Shown here: piece after piece, positions 9,169-16,487 of the stretch
Layout: each line of letters starts with the position of its first letter
How positions within the stretch are numbered: the stretch's first letter is position 1
Assembly (NCBI RefSeq): GCF_030296935.1
Contig: NZ_AP028032.1
Location: forward strand, 3,162,001-3,226,000
Source of the DNA: Coprobacter fastidiosus
GTDB lineage: Bacteria; Bacteroidota; Bacteroidia; Bacteroidales; Coprobacteraceae
Reading direction: 5' to 3'
DNA length: 64,000 bases
Position numbers and translations under genes: made by a program
Notes under the pieces: model-generated
What the model was told of the DNA's origin: nothing
Database searches by the model: none
The model's input: only the letters and a program-made list of their open reading frames with translations

Positions 9169-9332
9169 TCTCCCCCAAGTTCTTAGACATTCTGAATAGC
9201 ATAAGGTTTGATTCTTAAATGTGTGGTCTTATCATTAGTACCTAACCTATGAAGTTCTTATCTTTACAGTACCACAAACAGATAATCCCACCACACAGAT
9301 AAGCAGACTACAAACTATTCAGAATATCTAAA

Positions 9333-9506
9333 ATGGAAGAATTTACCTATGAACAGATAAGGGCTAAGGCTCTTAAACAGGGAGTAAAAGATAACAAGGT
9401 TCACATTGGATTGTGGGCTAATCTTAACAACTATCTAAAGACAAGGAGAAAGAAAAATGGAAAGGTTACTACCTATTATATCTCATTGCAGAAATTGGCT
9501 TATTAA
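9333..9506 (+). CDS. Small basic protein, 57 aa
   Basis: A short open frame beginning MEEFTYEQIRAKALKQGVK and ending TTYYISLQKLAY, rich in Lys and Arg (KTRRKKNGK). It is the first of three tightly packed ORFs (9333-9506, 9528-9710, 9658-10320) on the same strand. The size, charge and position suggest a small DNA-binding or regulatory protein, but no family is recognised. The A-rich stretch before the ATG is typical for Bacteroidota. Confidence 0.5.
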   Translation: MEEFTYEQIRAKALKQGVKDNKVHIGLWANLNNYLKTRRKKNGKVTTYYISLQKLAY

Positions 9507-9527
9507 CTTACTAATACTTGAATTGAC

Positions 9528-9710
9528 ATGATAATTCATTTGCCAACAGGGAAGAAGTTCCACAACAGAAAGGAAGCCAAGATATACTTTGGAACTGCCT
9601 ACTATTACAGGATGGAACGAGAGAAGAAAGATTTAAAGTTTATTCAATCAGCTACTAATGAATATGAAGATACCTCAAAGATACCTGCAAAACAGGACAA
9701 GCAGCATTAG
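9528..9710 (+). CDS. Small hypothetical protein, 60 aa
   Basis: The protein begins MIIHLPTGKKFHNRKEAKIYFG, a pattern (short strand, then KKF..RKEAK helix) seen in small helix-turn-helix-like proteins of Bacteroides elements. It starts 21 bp after the preceding small gene and overlaps the next gene by 53 bp in another frame. Translational coupling with its neighbours is likely. Its function is unknown. Confidence 0.5.
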   Translation: MIIHLPTGKKFHNRKEAKIYFGTAYYYRMEREKKDLKFIQSATNEYEDTSKIPAKQDKQH

Positions 9711-10320
9711 GCAGGATTATGCTACCATTAATAAATCAATAGTGAACAAACTTAATCCACCCAACATGTACAGGTTCTTCTGTCTGTCCTTATATAGAAA
9801 TGACTATTATAAGGTCAGATGGAGAATCAAGGATTTAGCCAAACGGACAGGAGAGAGTGAGGACGCATTAAAGAACTTCAATAAGGATATAGAAGCTGTG
9901 TTGATTAGAAAAAGATACCCTGTACCAATTAACCACCCTATATATGAATTTACAATGAGAAGTCTATACTGCATCCCACCCATAGACCGCCCCAACTTTA
10001 TAACACTCTGCCATCTCTTTATGAAAGTGGATTTGGATATTAAAGTGAAAGGATATTATATCAAGCTCCTATTAATAGCAGAAGATAATAAGATACTGCT
10101 TACTTTTAATAAGTTGGCTGATAAATTGGGAATGGGTAAGAAAAGTGTTGAGAATTATAATTTGGATTTATATGATGCAGGTCTGTTAAAATATATACCC
10201 AACGGATTTGAGCTTACTCCAAAAGAACTATTATTAGACAATGATATAGCAAAACAACGTAAGGAGTGGAATCCAACCAACTCAAAAAACGTGGTTCAGA
10301 TAGCTTTCAAGTCCAAATAA
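9658..10320 (+). CDS. Hypothetical protein with helix-turn-helix-like repeats
   Basis: 220 aa, basic. Two segments look like winged-helix or HTH units: about 58-85 (RIKDLAKRTGESEDALKNFNKDIEAV) and about 155-185 (FNKLADKLGMGKKSVENYNLDLYDAGLLKYI). Each has the sense of LAxxxGxxxxxVxN. Such a layout fits a replication initiator or transcription regulator of an extrachromosomal form, followed by the long non-coding stretch 10321-10794. The start could also be the ATG at 9664 or later, since the first residues overlap the previous ORF. Not assigned to a family. Confidence 0.6.
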   Translation: MNMKIPQRYLQNRTSSIRQDYATINKSIVNKLNPPNMYRFFCLSLYRNDYYKVRWRIKDLAKRTGESEDALKNFNKDIEAVLIRKRYPVPINHPIYEFTMRSLYCIPPIDRPNFITLCHLFMKVDLDIKVKGYYIKLLLIAEDNKILLTFNKLADKLGMGKKSVENYNLDLYDAGLLKYIPNGFELTPKELLLDNDIAKQRKEWNPTNSKNVVQIAFKSK

Positions 10321-10794
10321 CAGGCAAGCAGGATTTTTCGTACTGTTTATTAATATATTAATAGATGGTACGAATAATCCCAAGTCTGCCTTAAATCCAC
10401 TTTATAAGCACTTGAAGTTGAATATTTAAAGTCGGATGCAACATTTAAGGTAAAGAATGGATTTTATAACCCCAATCTTCAAAATGTTACACGCGATACC
10501 ATACCACTAATTTACACCCCCTCTCACCAAACAGAATAAAAATGAGATTGGGCATAGACCTGCTCACCCCCTCAATCCTTATAAATTTTACTATTCACCT
10601 CACATCATTCATGGACTTCTTAAAGAGATACACAATAAAGACATAATGGTAATATAGTCTAATTGTAATATCACTTAAATGTAATTCAGCGGATTGTAGT
10701 AAAGTCAAAATCGTTATGGAACAATCCAAGGCGATAGGAGCTTTACCAATTCGAGAGTTAAATCAATCAATAATCATTTAAACAATTTATCATT
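10321..10794. other. Non-coding region between the HTH-like gene and the DUF3871 gene
   Basis: 474 bp without an open frame of note. It contains an AT-rich stretch with TTAATATATTAATA (10348-10361) and two C-rich tracts (CACCCCCTC near 10515 and 10566). The leader before the next gene has CGATAG..GAGC..ACCAATT..GAGAG (10730-10760), partly echoing 7871-7900 upstream of the ParB-like gene. Its position next to an HTH-like gene would suit a replication or transfer origin, but nothing proves it. Confidence 0.35.
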
Positions 10795-11814
10795 ATGAGA
10801 AATTTAGTTATCATGCCAGCTATGGCAAACAACCGTGAGAGAATGAATTGGGGTGAATACGCAGAGGAAGCTACAATCATTGTGGACGAACCTGTAAGAC
10901 CTGTAACCCATTTCATTGAAGCAAACACGCAGGAAGTAACCTTACATCATTTGAAACATGACTGCATCACACCTGTGTTCTCTAAGGACAACGAGCTGAC
11001 CATTAACCATGCCGCATTTGTGGAAACCATACAGGATGCAGCCCAATCATTCTTTAACGGTGAGAAAGTGGAACAGGCAGATATAAGAGTAAGCCACATT
11101 ATCAAAGGCAGAATCCCTGAAGCTATCCATAAGCCAGCCAACCAACTGTTGGAATCTGACAAGACCATTTATTATGAGAGGGCAGCATTCAGCATTGATG
11201 TTCCTACCATTTATGAAACGGTGGGTGGAAATAAACTCAATCTTTCCATTGTAGGTGTGAGAGCTTATAATCAGATGAACCTGTACAGCAAGAAAGTTCC
11301 AGAGCTGTTCAGATTGGCGATTGGCTTCAAGAACCAAGTTTGTTGTAATATGTGCATCTTTACCAATGGCTACAAGGATGATTTAAGGGTAAGTAACACA
11401 ACTGAACTCTATCGTGCAGCCTTGGAACTGTTCAATAACTACAACCCTGCCAAACATCTTTATCTGATGCAGCAATTAGGCAACACTTCCATGAGTGAAC
11501 ATCAATTCGCACAGATTATAGGCAAGATGCGACTTTACCAATGCTTGCCAACAGGCTATCAAAAGGCACTGCCAAGAATGTTGCTTACAGACACACAGAT
11601 AAACAGTGTAGCCAAAGCATACATTCACGATGATAACTTTGGCAGCTTTGGGAGTGAGCTTAATATGTGGAAGTTCTATAACCTGCTTACAGGAGCTAAC
11701 AAGTCAAGCTACATTGATTCATTCTTAGACCGTTCTTTGAATGCCACTGAAATGGCTTTGGGAATCAATGCGGCTTTACATGGGGATGAGCGTTACAAAT
11801 GGTTCATTGATTAA
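10795..11814 (+). CDS. DUF3871 family protein
   Basis: 339 aa, cytosolic, no membrane segment. It matches my memory of the DUF3871 family, found almost only on Bacteroidales mobile elements: NRERMNWGEYAEEATI near the start, then KLNLSIVGVRAYNQMNLYSKK, KNQVCCNMCIFTNGY with its Cys pair (about 180-195), and NMWKFYNLLTGANKSSYIDSFLDR near the end. The family resembles phage/plasmid DUF932-like proteins and has no established reaction. It is alone between a long leader and a terminator. Confidence 0.8.
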   Translation: MRNLVIMPAMANNRERMNWGEYAEEATIIVDEPVRPVTHFIEANTQEVTLHHLKHDCITPVFSKDNELTINHAAFVETIQDAAQSFFNGEKVEQADIRVSHIIKGRIPEAIHKPANQLLESDKTIYYERAAFSIDVPTIYETVGGNKLNLSIVGVRAYNQMNLYSKKVPELFRLAIGFKNQVCCNMCIFTNGYKDDLRVSNTTELYRAALELFNNYNPAKHLYLMQQLGNTSMSEHQFAQIIGKMRLYQCLPTGYQKALPRMLLTDTQINSVAKAYIHDDNFGSFGSELNMWKFYNLLTGANKSSYIDSFLDRSLNATEMALGINAALHGDERYKWFID

Positions 11815-11837
11815 ATGGGCTTATTGATTGAGAGAGG

Positions 11838-11872
11838 AAAGGGCAACTACTTGGTTAGTTGTCCTTTCTTTA
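11838..11872 (+). terminator. Terminator of the DUF3871 gene
   Basis: AAAGGGCAACTA and TAGTTGTCCTTT form a stem with one G-T pair, followed by TCTTTATTT. Confidence 0.75.
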
Positions 11873-11902
11873 TTTCTACCAATTTATTAAACATTGTACA
11901 TT

Positions 11903-12349
11903 ATGGATATAGATTATACTGTGGGCGAAGTGGAACTGTCCTACAAACCCAAATTCAATAAACTGCATAAGGTAGCCAGTTCAGAGGACGCTTATAAATA
12001 CTTACTCCCTACCTATAAGGAGGGTACAATCTGTTACAAGGAATACTTCAAAGTTCTGTTCCTAAACCAAGCCAGCCAAATTTTAGGCTACACTCTTATA
12101 TCAGAGGGTGGAATTACTGAAACTTGTGCTGATGTCAGAGTAATTCTACAAGCTGCATTGCTTACCAATTCAGTAGCCATTATCCTTGCACATAATCATC
12201 CAAGCGGTAATCTGAAAGCAAGTAGGCAGGATATGGAGATTACTAAGCAAGTCAAGGATGCAGCACAGCTTATGAGGATTAAAGTCTTAGACCATCTCAT
12301 ACTTATAGATGCAGGATATTATAGTTTCGCTGACGAGGGAGAATTATAA
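11903..12349 (+). CDS. RadC-like JAB/MPN domain protein
   Basis: 148 aa, only the JAMM domain of RadC. The metal-binding motif is intact: SEGGITET (Glu), then AHNHPSGNLKASRQD with HxHPSG...D. The N-terminal helix-hairpin-helix of chromosomal RadC is absent, as usual for the short copies on Bacteroidales mobile elements. Its role is unproven; the DNA-repair name is historical, and a link to element recombination is often supposed. I use the ATG at 11903, because the frame upstream begins with a TTG. It is followed by a terminator. Confidence 0.88.
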   Translation: MDIDYTVGEVELSYKPKFNKLHKVASSEDAYKYLLPTYKEGTICYKEYFKVLFLNQASQILGYTLISEGGITETCADVRVILQAALLTNSVAIILAHNHPSGNLKASRQDMEITKQVKDAAQLMRIKVLDHLILIDAGYYSFADEGEL

Positions 12350-12356
12350 TAAGGTA

Positions 12357-12388
12357 AAGGGCACTCAATTTCTAAGTTGGGTGTCCTT
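12357..12388 (+). terminator. Terminator of the radC-like gene
   Basis: AAGGGCACTCAA pairs with TTGGGTGTCCTT with G-T pairs across an 8-base loop. Confidence 0.7.
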
Positions 12389-12391
12389 ATC

Positions 12392-12473
12392 ATATTCACT
12401 TCTACTATTAGTGAATGTTCCTTTAGTAATCAGTGAGTTAGCAAATCCAACTCTGAATTAATATTCACTTCTA
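12392..12473 (+). promoter_or_regulatory. Repeats upstream of the short recombinase gene
   Basis: The 13-base direct repeat ATATTCACTTCTA lies at 12392-12404 and 12461-12473. The first copy also forms the inverted pair ATTCACT / AGTGAAT. The order CTATT..AGTGAATG..AATCAGT..AG at 12403-12439 resembles 5379-5412 upstream of the integrase. These could be binding sites for a recombinase or regulator. Confidence 0.35.
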
Positions 12474-12499
12474 TTCATTAACTTATAAAACAGAACATT

Positions 12500-13087
12500 A
12501 TGTCACTTAAATATTCAAGCACAACGGCAGACTATCTTATATGGTCTGATGCAATGAACCTCATAAGGAAGTTAGCCAAAGACGGGAATTATAAAATCTC
12601 ACTTCTTATAGCTTTGGGGTGTTTCACAGGATTAAGAATATCTGATATTCTATCTCTAAGGTGGAAACAGATATTAGGTACTGACGAGTTTACAGTAATT
12701 GAGCAAAAGACAAATAAGGTAAGGACTATCAGACTGAACCCACAATTACAGCAGCATATCAAAGAGTGCTACGAACATATAAATCCTGTTGGAATCAATG
12801 CGCCAATCCTTATCAGTCAGAAAGGCACTATCTTCACAGTTCAGAGAATCAATATCATTCTTAAAGAGGTAAAGAAGAAGTACAGGTTAAAGATTAAGAA
12901 CTTTAGTTGCCATTCACTTAGAAAAACATTCGGCAGACAGGTCTATAACATGAACAGTGATAATGCTGAACTTGCCTTAGTAAAGCTGATGGAACTGTTC
13001 AACCATAGTTCTGTCGCTATTACTAAAAGATACTTGGGGTTAAGGCAGGAAGAAATCTTACAGACTTATGACTGTTTGAGCTTCTAA
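12500..13087 (+). CDS. Short tyrosine recombinase (FimB/FimE-like size)
   Basis: 195 aa, essentially only a catalytic domain. All active-site residues are visible: Arg in CFTGLRISDILSLRW (about 45), Lys in EQKTNKVRTIRL, CHSLRKTFGRQ (HxxR, about 137-146), FNHSSVAITKRYLGL with His and the nucleophile Tyr (about 171-185). There is no arm-binding domain. Enzymes of this size include the phase-variation recombinases FimB and FimE, and resolvase-type XerH-like proteins. It may act on the inverted repeats directly downstream, or resolve dimers. Confidence 0.85.
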   Translation: MSLKYSSTTADYLIWSDAMNLIRKLAKDGNYKISLLIALGCFTGLRISDILSLRWKQILGTDEFTVIEQKTNKVRTIRLNPQLQQHIKECYEHINPVGINAPILISQKGTIFTVQRINIILKEVKKKYRLKIKNFSCHSLRKTFGRQVYNMNSDNAELALVKLMELFNHSSVAITKRYLGLRQEEILQTYDCLSF

Positions 13088-13092
13088 ATAAC

Positions 13093-13153
13093 AGGTAGGA
13101 CAAATCAAGAACAAGGTTAGTTCTATATACCCTAATCAAAATTTGTCCTACCT
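13093..13153. repeat. Perfect 13-bp inverted repeat after the short recombinase
   Basis: AGGTAGGACAAAT (13093-13105) and ATTTGTCCTACCT (13141-13153) enclose 35 bases that contain GAACAAGGTTAGTTC, itself partly self-complementary. It begins 6 bases after the stop codon. It may be a terminator (no T run) or a recombinase site. Confidence 0.6.
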
Positions 13154-13174
13154 AAATTTTAAATTCCAGATATA

Positions 13175-13251
13175 TCTAAAGTCTGATTATTTATGTTTGG
13201 CATTTCAGCCTTATAGAAGTAGCTCAATTCCATAAGTTTACAGACTTTAGA
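13175..13251. repeat. 11-bp inverted repeat flanking a promoter-like element
   Basis: TCTAAAGTCTG (13175-13185) and CAGACTTTAGA (13241-13251) enclose 55 bases with TATGTTTG (13192-13199), a good -7 element. The same core CTAAAGTC appears again in inverted orientation at 13594 and 13747. The layout would suit an invertible promoter or an RNA hairpin. Confidence 0.45.
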
Positions 13252-13510
13252 ACTATTTCAACTCTTATTAATCATGTTACAGGTAGCACTTCTTGAATAT
13301 CCAACAATATGCTGACTTAAAGATGATAATTCAAGGTGGGTAAGAATATTCAGAATTTAGTCCTTATATGGGGAGAAGTGAATTTGATACCCACATGGAT
13401 TTAGAGAGTTCAGATGCAATTCTGCTTAAATACTCCATTAATTCCTTGTTTAGTAACACAATAATTACTATTTATCCTCACTCCATGCTGATAGATTTAA
13501 AACCTTTTGT

Positions 13511-13828
13511 TACCTTTGCACCAATTCCAATGAACTAATGAGATAGGGAATTGGAAGGACATATTTAACGAAAGGTGTTATTGAAATTATCTTCTAAAGT
13601 CAAACTTCGCAACTTTGATATTGGAATGAAGATGATAGCAATAGCACCCACACTGGATATATATTTACCTTATGTCTGTAAGGTTTCTATATACCTTTTG
13701 GTGTGGGGCTATTGTTTTATCCATTCCAAAGGTAATGCGAAGACCTGACTTTAGGATAAGACAGATATAGTTCCCACACCTATTTTATTTTAACAGCTTA
13801 TCCATAGGGAACAGGTGGGCATAATATC
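13511..13828 (+). ncRNA. Highly structured leader RNA or independent RNA upstream of the envelope cargo operon
   Basis: TACCTTTG (13511-13518) is a promoter. From the predicted start the RNA has three structures. The first is CCAATTCC (13521-13528) with GGAATTGG (13547-13554). The second is a 173-nt nested stem, 13587-13759, whose outer to inner arms are TTATC/GATAA, CTAAAGTCA/TGACTTTAG, CTTCGCA/TGCGAAG, TTGGAATG/CATTCCAA, CAATAGC(A)CCCACAC/GTGTGGGGCTATTG, GG(A)TATATA/TATATACC and ACCTTA/TAAGGT. The third is GTTCCC (13770-13775) with GGGAAC (13807-13812). It ends before the lipoprotein ATG at 13840. No family is recognised. It could regulate the cargo operon, or be a DNA cruciform serving as an origin or recombination site. 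Confidence 0.5.
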
Positions 13829-13839
13829 ATTATCACATT

Positions 13840-14160
13840 ATGAGATACTTGTTTTTCATTTCACTTATCATTGCATTTACCAGTTGTGGTAATTCCAATA
13901 AAACTGTCAATAGTGAAGATACTGAAACTATCAATGGCTACAGATACGAAAAAGGAAGTGATGAAGCCTTTACAGGTACAGTTAAATTTAAGAATGGTAC
14001 AACAAAGGAATATAAGGACGGTAAAGTTATATCAAGAACAATCTACCATGAGAATGGACAGCCCGCTTCTACCAAATATAAAGATGAAAATGGACGCTAT
14101 TACAAGAAAGTAGAATATGATAAGTCAGGCAACAAGATTGATGAAAAAGTTTATGAATAA
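13840..14160 (+). CDS. Lipoprotein with MORN/YwqK-like repeats
   Basis: 106 aa. The signal peptide ends in a lipobox (IAFTSC, Cys17), so it should be attached to the membrane surface. The mature part has the pattern GTVKFKNGTTKEYKDGKVI...YHENGQPASTKYKDENGRYYKK, like the MORN-variant repeats of YwqK-type proteins. It is the first gene of a cargo run on the element: 13 bp before a small membrane protein, downstream of the long structured leader. I infer a cell-envelope role, possibly protective. The partner is unknown. Confidence 0.7.
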   Translation: MRYLFFISLIIAFTSCGNSNKTVNSEDTETINGYRYEKGSDEAFTGTVKFKNGTTKEYKDGKVISRTIYHENGQPASTKYKDENGRYYKKVEYDKSGNKIDEKVYE

Positions 14161-14173
14161 TATATAATATTTC

Positions 14174-14377
14174 ATGTGGATTTGGATTATTATTATTGCT
14201 ATTATCATTGGTGCAATATGGGGAGCTTCAAGCTCTAATGATGGAGAAAGAAGTGCTGGTGCTTTCTCTGGTGCTATTATGGGTGGAATGGGCTGTGGCT
14301 ACATCCTATTCCAAATATTCATATTTGGTGCAGGGATTATATTTGTGCTGTGGCTATTTAGTAAACTATTTGGATAA
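14174..14377 (+). CDS. Small glycine-rich membrane protein, 67 aa
   Basis: Two membrane segments: WIWIIIIAIIIGAIWGAS (about 2-19) and YILFQIFIFGAGIIFVLWLF (about 43-62). They are joined by a Gly/Ser/Ala-rich loop (SAGAFSGAIMGGMGCG). No family is recognised. It lies 13 bp after the MORN-like lipoprotein and 23 bp before the next gene, so it is probably in the same operon. Glycine-zipper-like loops occur in small pore-forming or immunity-like proteins, but nothing here proves either. Confidence 0.6.
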   Translation: MWIWIIIIAIIIGAIWGASSSNDGERSAGAFSGAIMGGMGCGYILFQIFIFGAGIIFVLWLFSKLFG

Positions 14378-14400
14378 ATTAATCATAACTCTACTTGATA

Positions 14401-14826
14401 ATGGAAAAGATTGAAAGAAACTATAATGGATGGGATATAACTGTAATTGGAAAAAGATTTTGCGATAGATTTCAAATAAAGTGTACTCCCAATATGAATT
14501 ATGTGTACCAGACGATTAAAAATGAGTTATATAGTCATTTAGCTACTAAATACGCAGAACAAAATAGTTTATCTATAAATAATCAGCAAAATATAGAAAT
14601 TATAAGAAAATGGACTGATGACAGTGTTCAAGAATTTATTGAAGATATTTCCAGTATGCAAATAAAATTTCATTGCGACTTTCCACTTAGTTTATTTACT
14701 TCTTTAGAGGAACGTGTAAATAAAGTTATGGAATATGCAAAAAAGGATATGAAAGACACTACTCCATTATCTTATTACAAAGTTCTACAAAATGATGAAA
14801 GAGTTAATTATAGAACAAAAATATAA
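14401..14826 (+). CDS. Hypothetical soluble protein, 141 aa
   Basis: No signal peptide or membrane segment; begins MEKIERNYNGWDITVIGKRF. The middle is helical with aromatic residues (VYQTIKNELYSHLATKYAEQ). I recognise no family. The start is the ATG at 14401. It ends 1 base before the next ATG (TAA-ATG at 14827), which indicates translational coupling with the FtsI-like gene. Its coding sequence is very A-rich compared with the chromosome, as are the neighbours. Confidence 0.65.
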   Translation: MEKIERNYNGWDITVIGKRFCDRFQIKCTPNMNYVYQTIKNELYSHLATKYAEQNSLSINNQQNIEIIRKWTDDSVQEFIEDISSMQIKFHCDFPLSLFTSLEERVNKVMEYAKKDMKDTTPLSYYKVLQNDERVNYRTKI

Positions 14827-15900
14827 ATGAAGAAAATCATTATTCTGCTTATTAGCATAACAACACTTATAGCTTATATTTTTATTGAGTATAGAGGTAA
14901 ATCAGATTCCACCATAGACAGCACTTTACAAGTCAAAGTAACCTCTATCTTAGAGAGCAAGCTAACTGAACTAAATGCTCTATCAGGACAAGCTATCATC
15001 ATGGAAGTTCAGACAGGGCATATCAAGGCGATGGTTGGGCTTGAAAGGAAAGATAGTGCTAACTACCTACCTTGTGAGAATTTCTCCCAAGTACACGAAT
15101 CAGCACTGATACACCCTATATCCATATTGGCAGCATTGGAAACAGGTAAAGTCAAATTAGCTGATACAGTAGATGTAGGTGACGGCATTTATATTTGCAA
15201 GGGAGATACCATCAAAGACTATAATTGGCATAGAGGTGGATATGGTGAAATCTCTATCAAGCAAGGTTTAGCTTCAAGTTCAAACATTGCTGTTTATAAA
15301 ACAATGGAGAAAGCATTTGGAGATGATGCACAAGCATACTTCAATCTGTTGAATAATATGAGTTATGGTAAACCAGACAGCATCGCAGGAATAGCTAATC
15401 TGAAACCTGCATACTTTGTTACTCCTAAAGATAGTGGTTGGAGTGATACGGCTTTTGCATGGCTCTGCATTGGATATAATCAAACTATTACCCCTATACA
15501 AATGCTAACCTTTTATAATGCTATTGCTAATAGTGGAAAGATGGTACAGCCTCAACTTTACAAAAACAGTACAACAGTAATCAATCCACAGATAGCAAGT
15601 CAAGCCAACATTGACAGTCTGAAACAGGCATTGGAATATGTGGTAACTGATGGTTTGGGACAACCTGCCAAGTCTGATAAGACACAAGTTGCAGGTGAGA
15701 CAGAGACAATACAGCTTGAAGATGGAAGCTATATTGTAGAGTTCTGTGGTTACTTCCCTGCCAATGCTCCCCAATATTCTATCATTGTTTCTATTCATAA
15801 AGAAGGACTACCTGCAAGTGGTGGATTGATGGCAGGTAATGTGTTTAGGAGAATTGCAGAATATATTTCTACTAACAATAAATATTTTAATTCAAAATGA
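14827..15900 (+). CDS. Catalytically degenerate FtsI-like transpeptidase-domain protein
   Basis: 357 aa with one N-terminal membrane anchor (about 3-21) and then only the transpeptidase fold of class B PBPs, closest in style to Bacteroidales FtsI (NWHRGGYGEI, SSNIAVYK, PASGGLMAGNVFRRIAEY). The PBP dimerisation domain is missing. Of the three active-site motifs, SxxK has become A93-L-I-H96, and KTG has become E291-T-E293 (in VAGETETIQ). Only SxN (S151-S-N153) remains. It can therefore hardly acylate a beta-lactam or crosslink peptidoglycan. I infer a decoy or regulatory paralogue of the divisome. It overlaps the next gene by 4 bp (ATGA). Confidence 0.85.
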   Translation: MKKIIILLISITTLIAYIFIEYRGKSDSTIDSTLQVKVTSILESKLTELNALSGQAIIMEVQTGHIKAMVGLERKDSANYLPCENFSQVHESALIHPISILAALETGKVKLADTVDVGDGIYICKGDTIKDYNWHRGGYGEISIKQGLASSSNIAVYKTMEKAFGDDAQAYFNLLNNMSYGKPDSIAGIANLKPAYFVTPKDSGWSDTAFAWLCIGYNQTITPIQMLTFYNAIANSGKMVQPQLYKNSTTVINPQIASQANIDSLKQALEYVVTDGLGQPAKSDKTQVAGETETIQLEDGSYIVEFCGYFPANAPQYSIIVSIHKEGLPASGGLMAGNVFRRIAEYISTNNKYFNSK

Positions 15901-16352
15901 GAACATTAAGACTAATTGGAACGACCTTATTAATGGTCTTATGTGCTGTGAATTTTACAGCTTGCAGTGATGATGAAGATGAACAGACAATCATTGAACA
16001 AGCCAACCTTATAGGTAAATGGCAGTCCACTTGGGAGAAGATTCACAAAATAGAGAATGGTAAAGAAGTCATTCTTGGTGATGAAGCATATACCAATGGC
16101 TTATGGGAGTTCAAGGCTGACGGTACTTGCATAGAGAGCCGTGTGGACGGTGGATATACAGAAACAAGTCGCTGGTCTTTGAAAGATAATAAGCTGACTA
16201 TCTCTTACGATGACGGCTATTCAGATGTCCTTACTGTCAATGAACTTACAGCTACTAAATTAGTTCTTGCTTTTGAAGATTGGGACACAATGGAAGATGG
16301 CAGCGAGGAATTGGACGATATTACAACAACCACTTACAAGAAGATTGACTAA
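15897..16352 (+). CDS. Lipocalin-like lipoprotein
   Basis: 151 aa. The signal peptide ends NFTACS (lipobox Cys23) followed by the acidic stretch SDDEDEQ, which in Bacteroidota often directs lipoproteins to the cell surface. The domain begins LIGKWQSTWEKI and continues GLWEFKADGTCIESR...SRWSLKDNKLTISYDDGY, the pattern of lipocalin-like (DUF4923/lipocalin_4 type) small barrels. It overlaps the FtsI-like gene by 4 bp and is the last gene of the cargo run before a strong terminator. Confidence 0.8.
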   Translation: MRTLRLIGTTLLMVLCAVNFTACSDDEDEQTIIEQANLIGKWQSTWEKIHKIENGKEVILGDEAYTNGLWEFKADGTCIESRVDGGYTETSRWSLKDNKLTISYDDGYSDVLTVNELTATKLVLAFEDWDTMEDGSEELDDITTTTYKKID

Positions 16353-16374
16353 TAACCAAATTAATTTAAGACAG

Positions 16375-16412
16375 AGCAGCATTTGAGGAAACTCTTATGC
16401 TGCTTTCTTTCC
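16375..16412 (+). terminator. Terminator of the envelope cargo operon
   Basis: AGCAGCAT..GAG..CTC..ATGCTGCT form a stem, followed by TTCTTTCC. Confidence 0.75.
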
Positions 16413-16487
16413 TTTAATGAGCCTCATTCTAAAATAAATTAGTAACTTTACGGTTCAATCATTGATTAACCATTTAAGTTATAAAGC

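Noticed and set aside
13594-13754. CTAAAGTCA / TGACTTTAG as ends of an invertible segment
   Set aside because: The whole interior is itself nested complementary sequence, so an RNA or DNA hairpin explains it better; kept only as a possibility for the pair at 13175-13251.
14827-15900. FtsI-like protein as a beta-lactam resistance determinant (low-affinity PBP)
   Set aside because: A low-affinity PBP still needs SxxK and KTG; here both are lost.
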